Positions 39,365 to 49,802 of a stretch of DNA of 64,000 bases are shown here, one piece after another. Below the pieces are notes generated by a model. That model worked only from the letters and a program-made list of their open reading frames with translations. It was not told where the DNA came from and did not search any database. A program made the position numbers and the translations under genes. The stretch is taken from the NCBI RefSeq assembly GCF_000315915.1, contig NC_020186.1:558001-622000 (forward strand), read 5' to 3'. Source of the DNA: Henningerozyma blattae CBS 6284. Lineage: Eukaryota; Ascomycota; Saccharomycetes; Saccharomycetales; Saccharomycetaceae. The stretch's first letter is position 1. Every line of letters begins with the position of its first letter.

Positions 39365-40465
39365 TTAATTGTCTAATGCAAGCATTACTTTGGCAATAAA
39401 CCCTTCTAAATGAAAGATTGGTTTATTCCCTAAGGCCAATCTTTCATCAAATGTACTTGAAATTGACATTATGTCAAGAATATTTTCATCAGTAACCTTT
39501 ATTGAATTATTATAATTTTTCAATAACTGGAAAGTTAATTCTTGTAGAATGATTTTAGGTGGTATACAATGAGCCAAAAGATCATAGATGATGGACCTAC
39601 ATTCTACGATACAAGGCACAGATCTATCCTTTTTAATTTTCATTGACAATTTAATTATTGTATTTAACCAATCTGGTTTTATTATCGGAGAGGTAGATTT
39701 CAAATTAAATTCGTTAGATAATGCCATTGATTCTAACATTAATACTGAAGTTCTTATATTATTATTTGATTCTTTCACGATTTTCTTTAGAATATCATCT
39801 GATTCCACATTGACATTTTCTGCATCCACAATTTTTTTCAATAATGCCAAATGTTCTTCATCTGATGGTGAAGGACAACGTATTAATAAACAACGAGATT
39901 TGATGGGTGAAATGATTGGTGATAAGGAATTTGAGATCATGATCAATCTTATATTTCTTGAATATTTTTCCATAGTTCTTCTTAAGGCGGCTTGAGCATC
40001 TCTTGAAAGACAATCTGCTTCATTAATAATAACACATTTGAATCTATGAGCTAACCCGGTAGAAGCTGCACCTCCATTCCCTGAACTACTTTGGAAATCC
40101 ACTTGTTCCATTTGAGCAATTTCCTTTAATAATTCTTGAATAACAATTCTATCATTATTACCCATATCACTTGGAGTGATTTCAATATGATACTGTGAAT
40201 TAATAACATTCAATTCTAATTTTCTATTTGATGGAGTAGTGAAATTTCTAATATCAATTTTCAATCTATATACGTTGGAACCGAAAATAGATTGTAATAG
40301 AGACATACACCTTGTTTTTTTACCAACCCCATTGGGTCCATATAACAATAGATGTGGCAGATCTTTATGATATGAAGATAATGATTGTAATAGTGTAGTT
40401 AAGTCATCGTTATGTGATAATTCGTTTAAACTCTTTGGACGGTATTTATCGACCCACAAGGACAT
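39365..40465 (-). CDS. RFC5: Replication factor C subunit 5
   Basis: Small RFC subunit of the PCNA loader and of the alternative Rad24, Ctf18 and Elg1 loaders. It is 366 residues, against 354. The AAA+ features are a Walker A-type loop G43-PNGVGKKT, Walker B-type IINEADCLS, the RFC box ALRRTMEKYSRNIRLIM with the SRC motif in PIKSRCLLIRCP, and the C-terminal collar starting around 240. Rfc5 is usually regarded as ATPase-defective because of its Walker A variant; the KKT here is the same Rfc5-type variant. The Walker B here reads NEAD, whereas I recall NEAN in S. cerevisiae. A Ser/Gly-rich insert (SSSGNGGAAST) precedes Walker B. Confidence 0.97.
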   Translation of the reverse strand: MSLWVDKYRPKSLNELSHNDDLTTLLQSLSSYHKDLPHLLLYGPNGVGKKTRCMSLLQSIFGSNVYRLKIDIRNFTTPSNRKLELNVINSQYHIEITPSDMGNNDRIVIQELLKEIAQMEQVDFQSSSGNGGAASTGLAHRFKCVIINEADCLSRDAQAALRRTMEKYSRNIRLIMISNSLSPIISPIKSRCLLIRCPSPSDEEHLALLKKIVDAENVNVESDDILKKIVKESNNNIRTSVLMLESMALSNEFNLKSTSPIIKPDWLNTIIKLSMKIKKDRSVPCIVECRSIIYDLLAHCIPPKIILQELTFQLLKNYNNSIKVTDENILDIMSISSTFDERLALGNKPIFHLEGFIAKVMLALDN

Positions 40466-40555
40466 TTTGCATAAATATACGTAGTAATAATTATAAGTAT
40501 AATAATATTTATATCAATTGGCTATGATTTTCTCGCCTCGCTTTTATTAATAAAT

Positions 40556-40560
<5 letters not shown>

Positions 40561-40594
<34 letters not shown>
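40561..40594. repeat. (AT)17 microsatellite
   Basis: Perfect 34 bp AT dinucleotide run about 95 bp upstream of the RFC5 start codon, followed by T-rich sequence. It is probably length-polymorphic and may act as a promoter TATA/low-nucleosome element. Confidence 0.9.
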
Positions 40595-40597
<3 letters not shown>

Positions 40598-40661
40598 TTT
40601 CTATATAATTAATTGATGATATTTTTTCATTAATTTTAAGCGTTTTAGAAATTACATGAAA

Positions 40662-40757
40662 TTAGGGTTATACAATTTACCCTGTTCTAGAGAAATTGTA
40701 ACCCTGAATGGTTTCGGGGTTGTAACCCTACTTATAATCTTTCAAACCCTAACCCTG
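40662..40757. promoter_or_regulatory. Array of CCCTAA/TTAGGG (Tbf1-like) motifs
   Basis: Six ACCCT-core sites in 96 bp on both strands: TTAGGGTT (40662-40669), TACCCTG (about 40678-40684), TAACCCTGA (about 40699-40707), TAACCCTAC (40723-40731), AACCCTAA (40745-40752) and AACCCTG (40751-40757). Two are perfect matches to AACCCTAA, the site bound by the general factor Tbf1, which marks snoRNA and some protein gene promoters in budding yeasts. Which gene they serve is inferred: IST2, RFC5 or an unseen RNA. Confidence 0.6.
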
Positions 40758-40897
40758 ACACAAAAAAATTGAAAAAAATCAAGAAAAACTATATAAAAAA
40801 GGGGAAAATATAAATTTTTCTCACACACATTCTGTCCTGCGAATTCTCTGTGCATTTCTAAATTTCCTGTTTCGGACTTCTACCAATCAACAAATTT

Positions 40898-40905
40898 CCG
40901 GGTAA
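40898..40905. promoter_or_regulatory. Reb1-type site
   Basis: CCGGGTAA, the reverse complement of TTACCCGG, fits the Reb1 general regulatory factor consensus. It lies between the TATA-like element and IST2, directly before a long T-run, a common nucleosome-free-region arrangement in yeast. Confidence 0.55.
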
Positions 40906-41426
40906 TTTTCTTATTTTTTTTTTTTTATTTTTCAATTTTTTTTATTAATTCCTTTTTTTTTATTTTTCATGCTTTTTTTCAATTTCAGGGTCGGCTGGGT
41001 TTATTTTCTAAACAAAGGTTTGGGGCACTTTTTCATTGGAATATTACATAGAGAGAAGACACTTTATATTCGAAGTTTAATGAACAAATAAATTAATTGA
41101 TTAATTTACAATACATAATTTTGTTGTTTTTTTTATATATAAAAAACATTCAATTGATTCTATTCTTGCTTGGCAAATTATTTGAAAAATTAAGGTCTAC
41201 CAGTCGCTAATCATATATTTTTTTGAACAAAATAGTCGCCTTAGAAGGAAAGAAAAATTAAGGAATATAACAACTTCGTAATCCTAAGGAAAGTTTTTTT
41301 TAAAAAAAAGACATTCTTCTATTCAATCTTTACTAAAAAAAATTGATTTTTCTCAATCAGCTATTTTATATTTCAAAAAAAGGAAATAAAGAATAAATCT
41401 ATCAATCAATATAACTAGGTGCAAGA

Positions 41427-44282
41427 ATGAGATCGACCTCGACGATAAAACAATTCGAACCTAATTACGTAATCTCATTACAGTATTCGAAACAAAATGT
41501 GTCAAATTTCGTCACAGCTTTGGGCTCCAAAGGATTAAGGGCCATTTCAAGACCTTCGTTAAACCCATCAAACGTTTATATATTGACCAAGATAAATCAA
41601 TTGAACGGCCCAGATTTGTTTGAAATTACAACTCAATTCTCTAATATAATTAATTCGGTGACTCCAATTGAAAATAATGAAGATAAAAAGAAATTGAATT
41701 TCTTGATATCCAAGAAATTACTTTCGATCAAGAATATTTTCACATTAGTTGATGATAAAGATTTGGTTGAATTGTTTCAATTGACACAGAATCCAAACTT
41801 GGCATTTTATTTCACTTTCTTCAAGACTTATATCTCTTGGATGGTTCCCTTAGCCGTATTCGGTATTATTTGTAGGCTAGTGGCTCGACCTTTTGAATTT
41901 AATTACATATATGTGTTGGTACTAGTCTCTTGGACTTTATTATTCACTTCAAATTGGATCTTTAACGTGAAACCAACTCATATGGAAAAATTTGGTAATT
42001 TCACATTGAAATCAAATATTAGTTCAACAAAGACTCCAGTAAGTGTTATTGTTAAAAAAGTGGCATTTGTGCCAGTTGCCTTAGGGTTTGCTGCAGTTTT
42101 ATTGGGATTCCAATTCTTTTGCTTTTTCTTGGAAATTTTTATTACTCAGTTATATTCAGGTCCATTGGTTTCAATTTTAGCTTTACTTCCAACAATTCTC
42201 TTATCAGTTTTTGTCCCAGTCTTGACTATTATCTATAATATTTTTGTTAATAAATTTGTCAATTGGGAAAATGGTCCAAATCCAAGCAATTCAAAAGTGG
42301 AAAAAAATTTGGTTTTAACTTTCATGACAAGTTATGTCCCATTATTGATCACTTTATTCTTTTATTTACCATTTGGTCATTATTTCGATTCCAATTCTAA
42401 ATCATTGGTACAAAATACCATGTTTTCTTATAATTTAAACATACCAGTTATTGAAAATGATTTCAAGATTAATATTGACCGTTTTAGATCCCAATTCTTT
42501 TATTTTGTTGTGACAAATCAAATTATCCAATTGTTAATGAATAATTGTTTACCAGGTGTCTTGGCTACTGTTTTACCAAAAATATTATCCAAAAAGGATA
42601 CGAAGGAAGTTAAATTACAAAAGGAAAATGTTAATTATATCATGAAGACTCAATATTCAAATGATTTTTTGACTTGGGAAAATTTTAGTAAATTTGAATC
42701 TTCCAATTGGGGGGAATTCGATATTGATGAAAATTATAAAAAAATCTTTATGCAATTTGGCTATTTAACAATGTTCTCAATCATTTGGCCATTAGCTCCA
42801 GTTATTTTCTTATTGTTTAACCTATTGAATATTAGATTGGATATTTGGAGAGCATTTAAAAAATGTAAGCCAACTTCCACCTTGGAATATTCTTTAATAA
42901 AATCTTCAATTCCATTAACAACAAAACCTGAAATTAGTTTATGGGATATCGTTTTAGAAATTCAAACTTGGATTGGTATTATTACCTCGGTAACTATCAC
43001 TTATATGTACAGAAATTGTAAATTGCCAAACGTTGGTTTAACGAATCCATTAGAAAAGCGTGATATATGGTATAAGGAATCTCCAATGAGTCATTCATGG
43101 ACCTCTGTTTTATTAGTAGCTGTTGGTGCTGAACATTTGGCATTTTTAGCTTATTATTTATTAGCCACTGCTACTTTCTCTTCTCAATCAAGAAATTCTT
43201 TGAAGAAAAGAGATCAAGTTACTCCAAGAGATATTTCAACTGTAAATGAAAAGGAACTTGTTACTACCGGTGATGATCATCAAAGAAAGGAGCCAGTTGA
43301 AAACCTGGATTTATCAGATGTTATTAAGGAAACTATTAAAACCATGAATAGTATCTTACCAGGTTCTTCCAATTCAAATGATGATTCCATGGAGAGTTCA
43401 ATCGACGATGAAAGTTATGCTGAATACGAAAATCAGAAGTCTCAAAGACAACAACAAAAATTGAATACCAATATTGCTAAGGATATTAATTCCGCTACAA
43501 ACGATGTTATAAATTCAATTCAAAATGAAGGTTACGAAAGAACTAATGTCAACGAAGGTGAACCATTAATAGCCACCAATGCATTAGGAAATAGCAATGT
43601 TTTGAATGACAGACAACAATCGAACTCTAGAGCAAGAGATGACTCTGTGGCCACTGGTATCAAAAACTATCCTTACTCTCAATTTAATTCGAAAAATGAT
43701 AAACAAGCGCAAGAAAAATCTTCAAAACATAGATCATCAACTAATCGTAGCATCAATAGTAATACTAACAATCAAACTAGAAATGATACGGTTTCTACTA
43801 ATGCCTCCTCAACTTCTTCTCTAGCTGCCGGTGCCACTGTTCCTGAAACCATCCCAACTTCAAAAAATTATCACTTAAGATATGATAAGTTTGGTAACCC
43901 TATCTCAGCTCCAACTTCTACTTCTTCAGTTCTAGCAGTTCCAAAAGAAACCTCTTCTCATCCTTTGTCTACTGTCCATAATGCTAATGATATTGTTTCT
44001 GAGGCTACCCAACTTGCAGATCAGACATCAAGAGAAATTAAAGAGCAAATAGATGATATTTCAAGTCACAAGAAGCCTACCACCCCAACTACACCAATGA
44101 AATCGACTCCAAAGACAACTGCTAATTCTACTCCAAAAAGTAAAGCTTCCACTCAAGCTGGTTCAAAACGTTCTACAACTACAAAGCATTCCAATGGAAA
44201 GCATTCTTCAACTAAGCATAGCTCTAAGGAAGAGCCAAAGAAGAAAAAAGGTTTGTTTGGCTCTTTAAAGAAGAAGTTGTGA
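41427..44282 (+). CDS. IST2: ER-plasma membrane tether Ist2 (anoctamin family)
   Basis: Cortical ER protein that tethers ER to plasma membrane, binding PI(4,5)P2 through its C terminus and recruiting Osh6/Osh7. It is 951 residues, against 946. The N-terminal soluble part (about 1-125) precedes a TMEM16-type multi-pass domain at about 130-590 with hydrophobic segments such as WMVPLAVFGIICRLV, VPVALGFAAVLLGFQFF and SILALLPTILLSVFVPVL. A long Ser/Asn/Thr-rich disordered linker follows (about 600-920). The polybasic cortical sorting signal closes the protein (EEPKKKKGLFGSLKKKL). S. cerevisiae IST2 mRNA is transported to the bud by She2; that cannot be judged here. Confidence 0.97.
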   Translation: MRSTSTIKQFEPNYVISLQYSKQNVSNFVTALGSKGLRAISRPSLNPSNVYILTKINQLNGPDLFEITTQFSNIINSVTPIENNEDKKKLNFLISKKLLSIKNIFTLVDDKDLVELFQLTQNPNLAFYFTFFKTYISWMVPLAVFGIICRLVARPFEFNYIYVLVLVSWTLLFTSNWIFNVKPTHMEKFGNFTLKSNISSTKTPVSVIVKKVAFVPVALGFAAVLLGFQFFCFFLEIFITQLYSGPLVSILALLPTILLSVFVPVLTIIYNIFVNKFVNWENGPNPSNSKVEKNLVLTFMTSYVPLLITLFFYLPFGHYFDSNSKSLVQNTMFSYNLNIPVIENDFKINIDRFRSQFFYFVVTNQIIQLLMNNCLPGVLATVLPKILSKKDTKEVKLQKENVNYIMKTQYSNDFLTWENFSKFESSNWGEFDIDENYKKIFMQFGYLTMFSIIWPLAPVIFLLFNLLNIRLDIWRAFKKCKPTSTLEYSLIKSSIPLTTKPEISLWDIVLEIQTWIGIITSVTITYMYRNCKLPNVGLTNPLEKRDIWYKESPMSHSWTSVLLVAVGAEHLAFLAYYLLATATFSSQSRNSLKKRDQVTPRDISTVNEKELVTTGDDHQRKEPVENLDLSDVIKETIKTMNSILPGSSNSNDDSMESSIDDESYAEYENQKSQRQQQKLNTNIAKDINSATNDVINSIQNEGYERTNVNEGEPLIATNALGNSNVLNDRQQSNSRARDDSVATGIKNYPYSQFNSKNDKQAQEKSSKHRSSTNRSINSNTNNQTRNDTVSTNASSTSSLAAGATVPETIPTSKNYHLRYDKFGNPISAPTSTSSVLAVPKETSSHPLSTVHNANDIVSEATQLADQTSREIKEQIDDISSHKKPTTPTTPMKSTPKTTANSTPKSKASTQAGSKRSTTTKHSNGKHSSTKHSSKEEPKKKKGLFGSLKKKL

Positions 44283-44902
44283 AGATCTCTGCCTTATATT
44301 ACTAATCTTCACTTCAATTTCCACTTCATTTACTTTATTTTTGTTTTACCTATTTTATCTGAATCTAAATTTATTTCCAACTAATGTCTCTACCTATTTA
44401 CTTTTGTCTTTATCTTACATTTAATTAACTATACCATTTGTGCAGCTTTTATGTCCTATTAATTTTATCGAAAAAAATTAATAATAAAAGACAAAAGATC
44501 ACAATTTAAAAAAAAAAAATAAAAACAAATAAACAATTAACAATCAGCAATATAAGAGTTGCTAGATTTTTAACAAAATTAACTCATTTAGCTAGTAAAT
44601 ATGTTCTAGGGACCATTTTATTTTACTTCATTAAAGATAAAAATCTTTGGACCTATTATTTCTAAAGCTGATTTTTATCACTGTATACTTTTTTATTGAC
44701 TTTTTTATATTACAATCATTTGTTTCTAACTCATATATTATGTAACTCTTTGTTCGCCTATATAATATAACTGATTTCTTTTCATTTTAAATTTAAATAC
44801 GTTTTCAGTCGAGTTTTCTGAATATAAAAATTTGATCTTGAAAGTTTATCAATTTATTCGTGTCTCAATATATAATACATTAAAGAATTGTAGCTAATTT
44901 AT
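44283..44902. other. Spacer between convergent IST2 and POL12
   Basis: 620 bp of AT-rich 3' flanking sequence with an A-run at 44508-44518. Long for a convergent gap, but I see no reading frame, tRNA or snoRNA signature. Confidence 0.5.
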
Positions 44903-46924
44903 TTATATAGTTATTAAATCTACTCTAGCACGTTTCCATACATTATGTAAATAAACTTCACCATCAGGACTTTCCACTTTTGTTAATTTACCGTCATCAA
45001 TATTAGCTGGTAAAATTGAAAGTTGAGCATATGAGCCTCTGACACCAGTAGCTTTTACAAATACACCCGGATTTATTACAATAACATTTTGAATAACTCT
45101 TGCAAACTGCTGAAGTTCACTGGGTATTATCATAACGTCAGGTGTAAAGGAGCTAACGAACTCTGTCAACCCTAAATATGCTACTTCAAGATCAGCACCG
45201 CTTAAGTGTTCGTATATCTTCTTATCCTTTGAATCAGATGAAGATATTAGTTTCTTTTTTATTCCTCCCGGGAATACTGGATAAAATCTGCGTTGATTTA
45301 AAACATGTTCAGATATTCTATCAAATCTATTTCTCAACGTGATTGTACCACCTTTTGTAACTTCCTTCATATCTTTAAACACATCAACATTTGAGCATCC
45401 AAAAAAGGATTCGTTTATTTGAAAAGTTGCAGGATTAGCAAAGCATTTAAAGTTCTTTGGTAATTGTAATATGTTTCTATTAAAGGAATCTTGTGGATAT
45501 GCAGCATGTTTGGTTAAGGCATCTCTTGTCGATGGGATAAGGACTACTTGAATTTTTGAATTTATCTGTGAAAGTATTGGGGCAATTACTTTTGAAAAAA
45601 CTTCATCCAAAGTTTTAGGTTGAACTTTAACGTTGGGGAAATTAGGTAAATTTCCTGAGGCAATTAATGGATTTGTCACATCTATAAATGGACCAAACAT
45701 AACAATAGCATGTGGTTTAATAGAAGTGTTTACTTTATCAACGAATTCTGCCAAATATGTTAAATCAAAGGAAGTTGCTGGAGTATAAGGACCACTGGTT
45801 ACAATGATTTTAGAAGTTCTATCAGTTTTTCCATTATAAAGCTTTTGAATATCTTCTGTAGTAGATACAGGTGAATTAGGATAAGGTAAAGAAAGTATTT
45901 CTGTCACTAAGAAGTAATCACCACTAACATTTTTACCTTTTAATGCAACGATTTGTCCACAAAACAATGAAAAGTCATTTACTTCTGTAAGGTTTAAACT
46001 TATTCTACGGCCAATACCTGATATTCTAGATGTTTCTAAGGCTAGCGATTCTGGATTCAGAAATCCTTCAGTAGTTGGAGAGTCTGGCACAATTCTACCA
46101 ACAGCATATATTTCCGACTGAGATTGAATAGTTGGGTCACCAAAATCATCCTTTGAAAGTTGGTAATGCTCTTGAACAATAGGAACAAAGCTTTCGATTT
46201 GGTCGTCTAAATAATCTGCAGATTCTACTAGATTTTGTCTCATGGTTCTAAATCTATATTTCTTTGGTTCATAATACGGTAAAACAGATATTTTCTCTTC
46301 AGTGTCAAATTCCATTCCTTCTGCAATTTCAATATTTTCAGGATTTAGTGAGTCCAACACTTTTCCTGAAACACAATTATTAGATGGCGTGTTGAGGGCA
46401 CTATCGGCTGTTGAGGGCATCGTAGATGTTCCAAATTTAGAATCCATGCTTGGCGTGTACATCATTTCTGTCTCAGAATTGTTAATATCAGTTGTTAGAT
46501 CTCCAGTTTCAAATGCCAATTTTGATCCACCCCCATTAGCTGAGCTTAAAAGATGATTGGCGTTTAATTTTCTCTTTTTTAAAGAAGGGGTGTTTGGTAA
46601 ACTAAATCCAAATACAGAAGGGCTTGATCCTAGGTTCTTTACATTTCTTACTTTTTTCTTATTGGATCCCAAATTTGTCGTTTGTGAAGTTTGTGCTGCC
46701 TTTTTTTCAATTTGTACTTGTAAAAACTCCTTAAAAGCCTCAACATTTTCTGAATTTAAGGTAGTATGTTGTTCATGTCTCTGGTATGAAAATTGTTCCC
46801 ATTTGATAAATAATTCATCTGGTGGTAAGGCATGAACATTGGAAAGATTTTTTAAAGCATCTAAAACAATTGGTTCTTTTGCTTCTGGCCCAAACTGCTC
46901 TATTAAGTGTTTATCTGTGTCCAT
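44903..46924 (-). CDS. POL12: DNA polymerase alpha-primase B subunit Pol12
   Basis: Regulatory B subunit of polymerase alpha-primase, needed for initiation of lagging-strand synthesis and telomere capping. It is 673 residues, against 705. An N-terminal helical domain (about 1-80) is followed by a disordered Ser/Thr-rich linker with SP/TP sites, an OB fold at about 240-340 (IYAVGRIVPDSP), and an inactive calcineurin-like phosphoesterase domain with VMFGPFIDVTNPLI, IPSTRDALTKHAAYPQ and PDVMIIPSELQQFARVI. Catalytic metal ligands are degenerate, as in all B subunits. Two MCB boxes lie 130-155 bp upstream. It is adjacent to STU1, as in YBL034C-YBL035C. Confidence 0.96.
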   Translation of the reverse strand: MDTDKHLIEQFGPEAKEPIVLDALKNLSNVHALPPDELFIKWEQFSYQRHEQHTTLNSENVEAFKEFLQVQIEKKAAQTSQTTNLGSNKKKVRNVKNLGSSPSVFGFSLPNTPSLKKRKLNANHLLSSANGGGSKLAFETGDLTTDINNSETEMMYTPSMDSKFGTSTMPSTADSALNTPSNNCVSGKVLDSLNPENIEIAEGMEFDTEEKISVLPYYEPKKYRFRTMRQNLVESADYLDDQIESFVPIVQEHYQLSKDDFGDPTIQSQSEIYAVGRIVPDSPTTEGFLNPESLALETSRISGIGRRISLNLTEVNDFSLFCGQIVALKGKNVSGDYFLVTEILSLPYPNSPVSTTEDIQKLYNGKTDRTSKIIVTSGPYTPATSFDLTYLAEFVDKVNTSIKPHAIVMFGPFIDVTNPLIASGNLPNFPNVKVQPKTLDEVFSKVIAPILSQINSKIQVVLIPSTRDALTKHAAYPQDSFNRNILQLPKNFKCFANPATFQINESFFGCSNVDVFKDMKEVTKGGTITLRNRFDRISEHVLNQRRFYPVFPGGIKKKLISSSDSKDKKIYEHLSGADLEVAYLGLTEFVSSFTPDVMIIPSELQQFARVIQNVIVINPGVFVKATGVRGSYAQLSILPANIDDGKLTKVESPDGEVYLHNVWKRARVDLITI

Positions 46925-47244
46925 AATGTTTTGCCCTTTCCTAACAAGGGTTATGTTCTGGTACTAGTAGTAACTGTGAATTTTAATAAATACCTTTTCA
47001 AATAAGTATATATTTCTTATATTGTAAAGATTATACCTCATCTTTTTCATGTAACGCGTAAACAGACTTGGCGACGCGTTTTATATCTTAACTCCAAGTA
47101 AATATACAAAAACAAAAAACATTGTGACAAAAACTTAATTGCAGCATTCATACATCTCTTTAAACTTATTAACATATCTAGGATAGGAGACTTATTTATT
47201 AGTTATATAAAATAAATTTTTTACTGAAGCATTTGCATCAGTTA
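46925..47244. other. Spacer STU1-POL12 carrying the POL12 promoter
   Basis: 320 bp; apart from the two MCB boxes listed separately it is AT-rich with no further recognisable element. Confidence 0.55.
47054..47079. promoter_or_regulatory. Paired MCB boxes upstream of POL12
   Basis: ACGCGT at 47054-47059 and again at 47074-47079, 20 bp (two helical turns) apart and 130-155 bp upstream of the POL12 start. MBF control of DNA-synthesis genes is established in S. cerevisiae; application here is by motif and position. Confidence 0.75.
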
Positions 47245-49735
47245 TTATTCAAGGACAAGTAAAGATTCTAATACTTTCCTGCTTGTCACGTTTAACGGCC
47301 TCAAAAGCTCATCTAGTTCGTAAAATTTGTCATCTATACCTCTTAAACACTGAATGCATTGTATTAATATTTTGGTAGAAATAAAACGTACTTCAGTTTT
47401 AGAAGAATCCAAGAAGCTAGAAATAAGCTTAAAAATCTTCGTTATTTGAGACTCGGTACATTGTTCAATAAAATATGGAGAGTTCAAAATATTATAAAGA
47501 GTTTCAAAGATAAACATTTTTGCTCCTTGTTCATCTGTTTCATTTGTATTCATGAGATAATCTAGTAATCCTATTAATTCCTTTTCTTGAAAATATTGAA
47601 TTTTTACTAAAATATCTCGGAGTTCCTCTAATAAAATGTATATCTCACTTTTAGAATCAACAATTTTGTCAATCATAATAATCATAAATTTCCAAATTTC
47701 GTTGAAAGATGATTGAAAAGATTCGATTCGGTTATCAAATTGTGAACTCAAAATAAGAAGACATGAGATAATCACTAATGCTTTGCTAGCAATAGTAATT
47801 GGGAGAGATTCTGATCCATCAGCAGATTTTAGAAGAGTGGTAGCAATATCAATTAATTGAGAGTAACCTCCTTCAAGCATTAACCATCTCATAAAATTTT
47901 CATCATCACTAAACAAGATAATGGGAATAATTAAATTGTTGACATGTTTTGTTGTAAAGGATTTGCTGCGAACTCTTTCCATAGATAAATGAAGTTTAGA
48001 AAACCAGTAATCAAAATCCTTACGAGTGTCTTGTCTGAATTCTGTAAAAATAAAGTATAATAATGAGGTTGGATGTACATCTAATGACGAAGATAAACTT
48101 TTAAAAGACATAGGTTCAAACGTTAAGGTATTTTTGTTATTGGTATTAATTCTTTGCATATGAGAATCTGATGTCACATTATCTATTGATGGGCTTTTTC
48201 TGTTTATTATACTCTCAGTAGTGGTAGCTGACTTAGATAAATTAGTTTCATTAGTACGATTTGAAAAATCGGATGTTTCATTATTAATAATGTAAGGCGG
48301 ATTTGTACTAAACTTAACAGTATGGTCCCCTTCTGACTTTTCATTATTTAAACTTTTCTTTTCCCTCGATTCTAAATTTTCTAATTGAGGTTCATTTGAA
48401 GAAGGAATAATTTTTGAAAAGTGTGGTGCTTGATGAACACTAATGACTTTAGTCATTTCAGATAGCTTCATAGTTTCTTGGCCATATGGTATACTTTCTT
48501 CTGAATCAGATGAATTAAATAAGTTTGATGGGTCATGTTTTATTACACTACTTCCACTTGTATTCCTTTTTGTATTGAATGGATTAACCATTGTCATCTG
48601 CATATATTTGTCTTCTATATCATCATCCAGCATACTATCATCTGCATCCATAGATTTTGGATCAATATTATTTGGTTGATTAGATAAAGGTAAATTTGTT
48701 TTCAAAATTGCATTCTCTTGTCTCAAAATTGTTGATCTATCAAAATTTTCATCATGATTTTCAAAATATTGGTATACTAATAATTTTGTTGAATGTGGTC
48801 TCATTGCCCTACTAATCTCCAGAAAATTACTTTTATTATTTAAATACACTGAATAAAATGTTTGCAAATAAAGGTTTTGGTCAAAATTTCCAGTAGATAT
48901 ATTTGCCATTTCAGTTATTAAATTTTCTAAAATTTTCTTTTCAATATGTATATTTTGTTCTTTGAAAATTAAAATAATCAACTTGAAACAATAATTAAAT
49001 ATCTGTTGACGATGTTTCATGTAAAAGAGAACTGATTTTGGTTTTGTTTCTTCATTCATTGTTTTTGAAATATGTGCTAAAGTTCCTGCAATGGATCCTA
49101 AAAGTTCATTATCGTTAAACATAGACAATAACTTTAAAGCATCTATTGAGTTTACAGCAGATAATTCAATAGTGCTGATTACTGGAATAGATTCAATAAA
49201 CTCTTTAATTTCTAGTAATGGCGATAATTCTTGTGGAAAAATTATTACTAATGTATTATAGATATCCAGGAATCTTGGGAAATCAATATCGACCTTTGCA
49301 GTAAGGTTTTCCTTTAATAATTCTAGTCCTAACTTTATATTGTGTAATGAGTTGAAATCCTTTAAATGATAGTACATTTTTTCAACATTATTCATGGCCA
49401 CCATGGGATCAACTTCTTCTTTAGGGGATATATTAAAGTTTTGGTTTTGATTATTCATATTTGAAAGTTGAGTATTATTATTTAGAGTAGATTGATCTTT
49501 ATCTGAAATGGGTAGTGGTGGTAAATCAGGATCAGGAGTAGAATGGCCATCAGTAATTATTGATTTATTATTATTTTCCACAAATTTTTGAATTAAGGTA
49601 TCAGATAATGAGTTTGACATTTCACTAGTTAAATCAATTAATTTTGGTGCTGAATCAATTTCATGTTTATCATCAAAATTATCGAAATTAGATGTCTTGG
49701 CTTTTTTGGCATTATTATTATTATTATTATTATTA

Positions 49736-49802
<67 letters not shown>

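Larger units (their letters stand above)
40466..41426. promoter_or_regulatory. Long divergent promoter RFC5 / IST2
   Basis: 961 bp between two start codons, the largest divergent gap before the breakpoint. In order from RFC5: an (AT)17 microsatellite, a cluster of CCCTAA-type motifs, a TATATAAAAAAGGGG element at about 40790-40804, a Reb1-type site, long T-runs (40914-40926, 40936-40943), then about 400 bp of AT-rich leader before IST2. The spacing leaves room for a non-coding RNA or a long IST2 leader; I cannot confirm either. Confidence 0.6.

Noticed and set aside
40790..41100. snoRNA downstream of the Tbf1-like array
   Set aside because: I could not find paired C/D boxes or an H/ACA arrangement by eye, so no RNA gene is annotated; the idea is kept only as a test in the findings.
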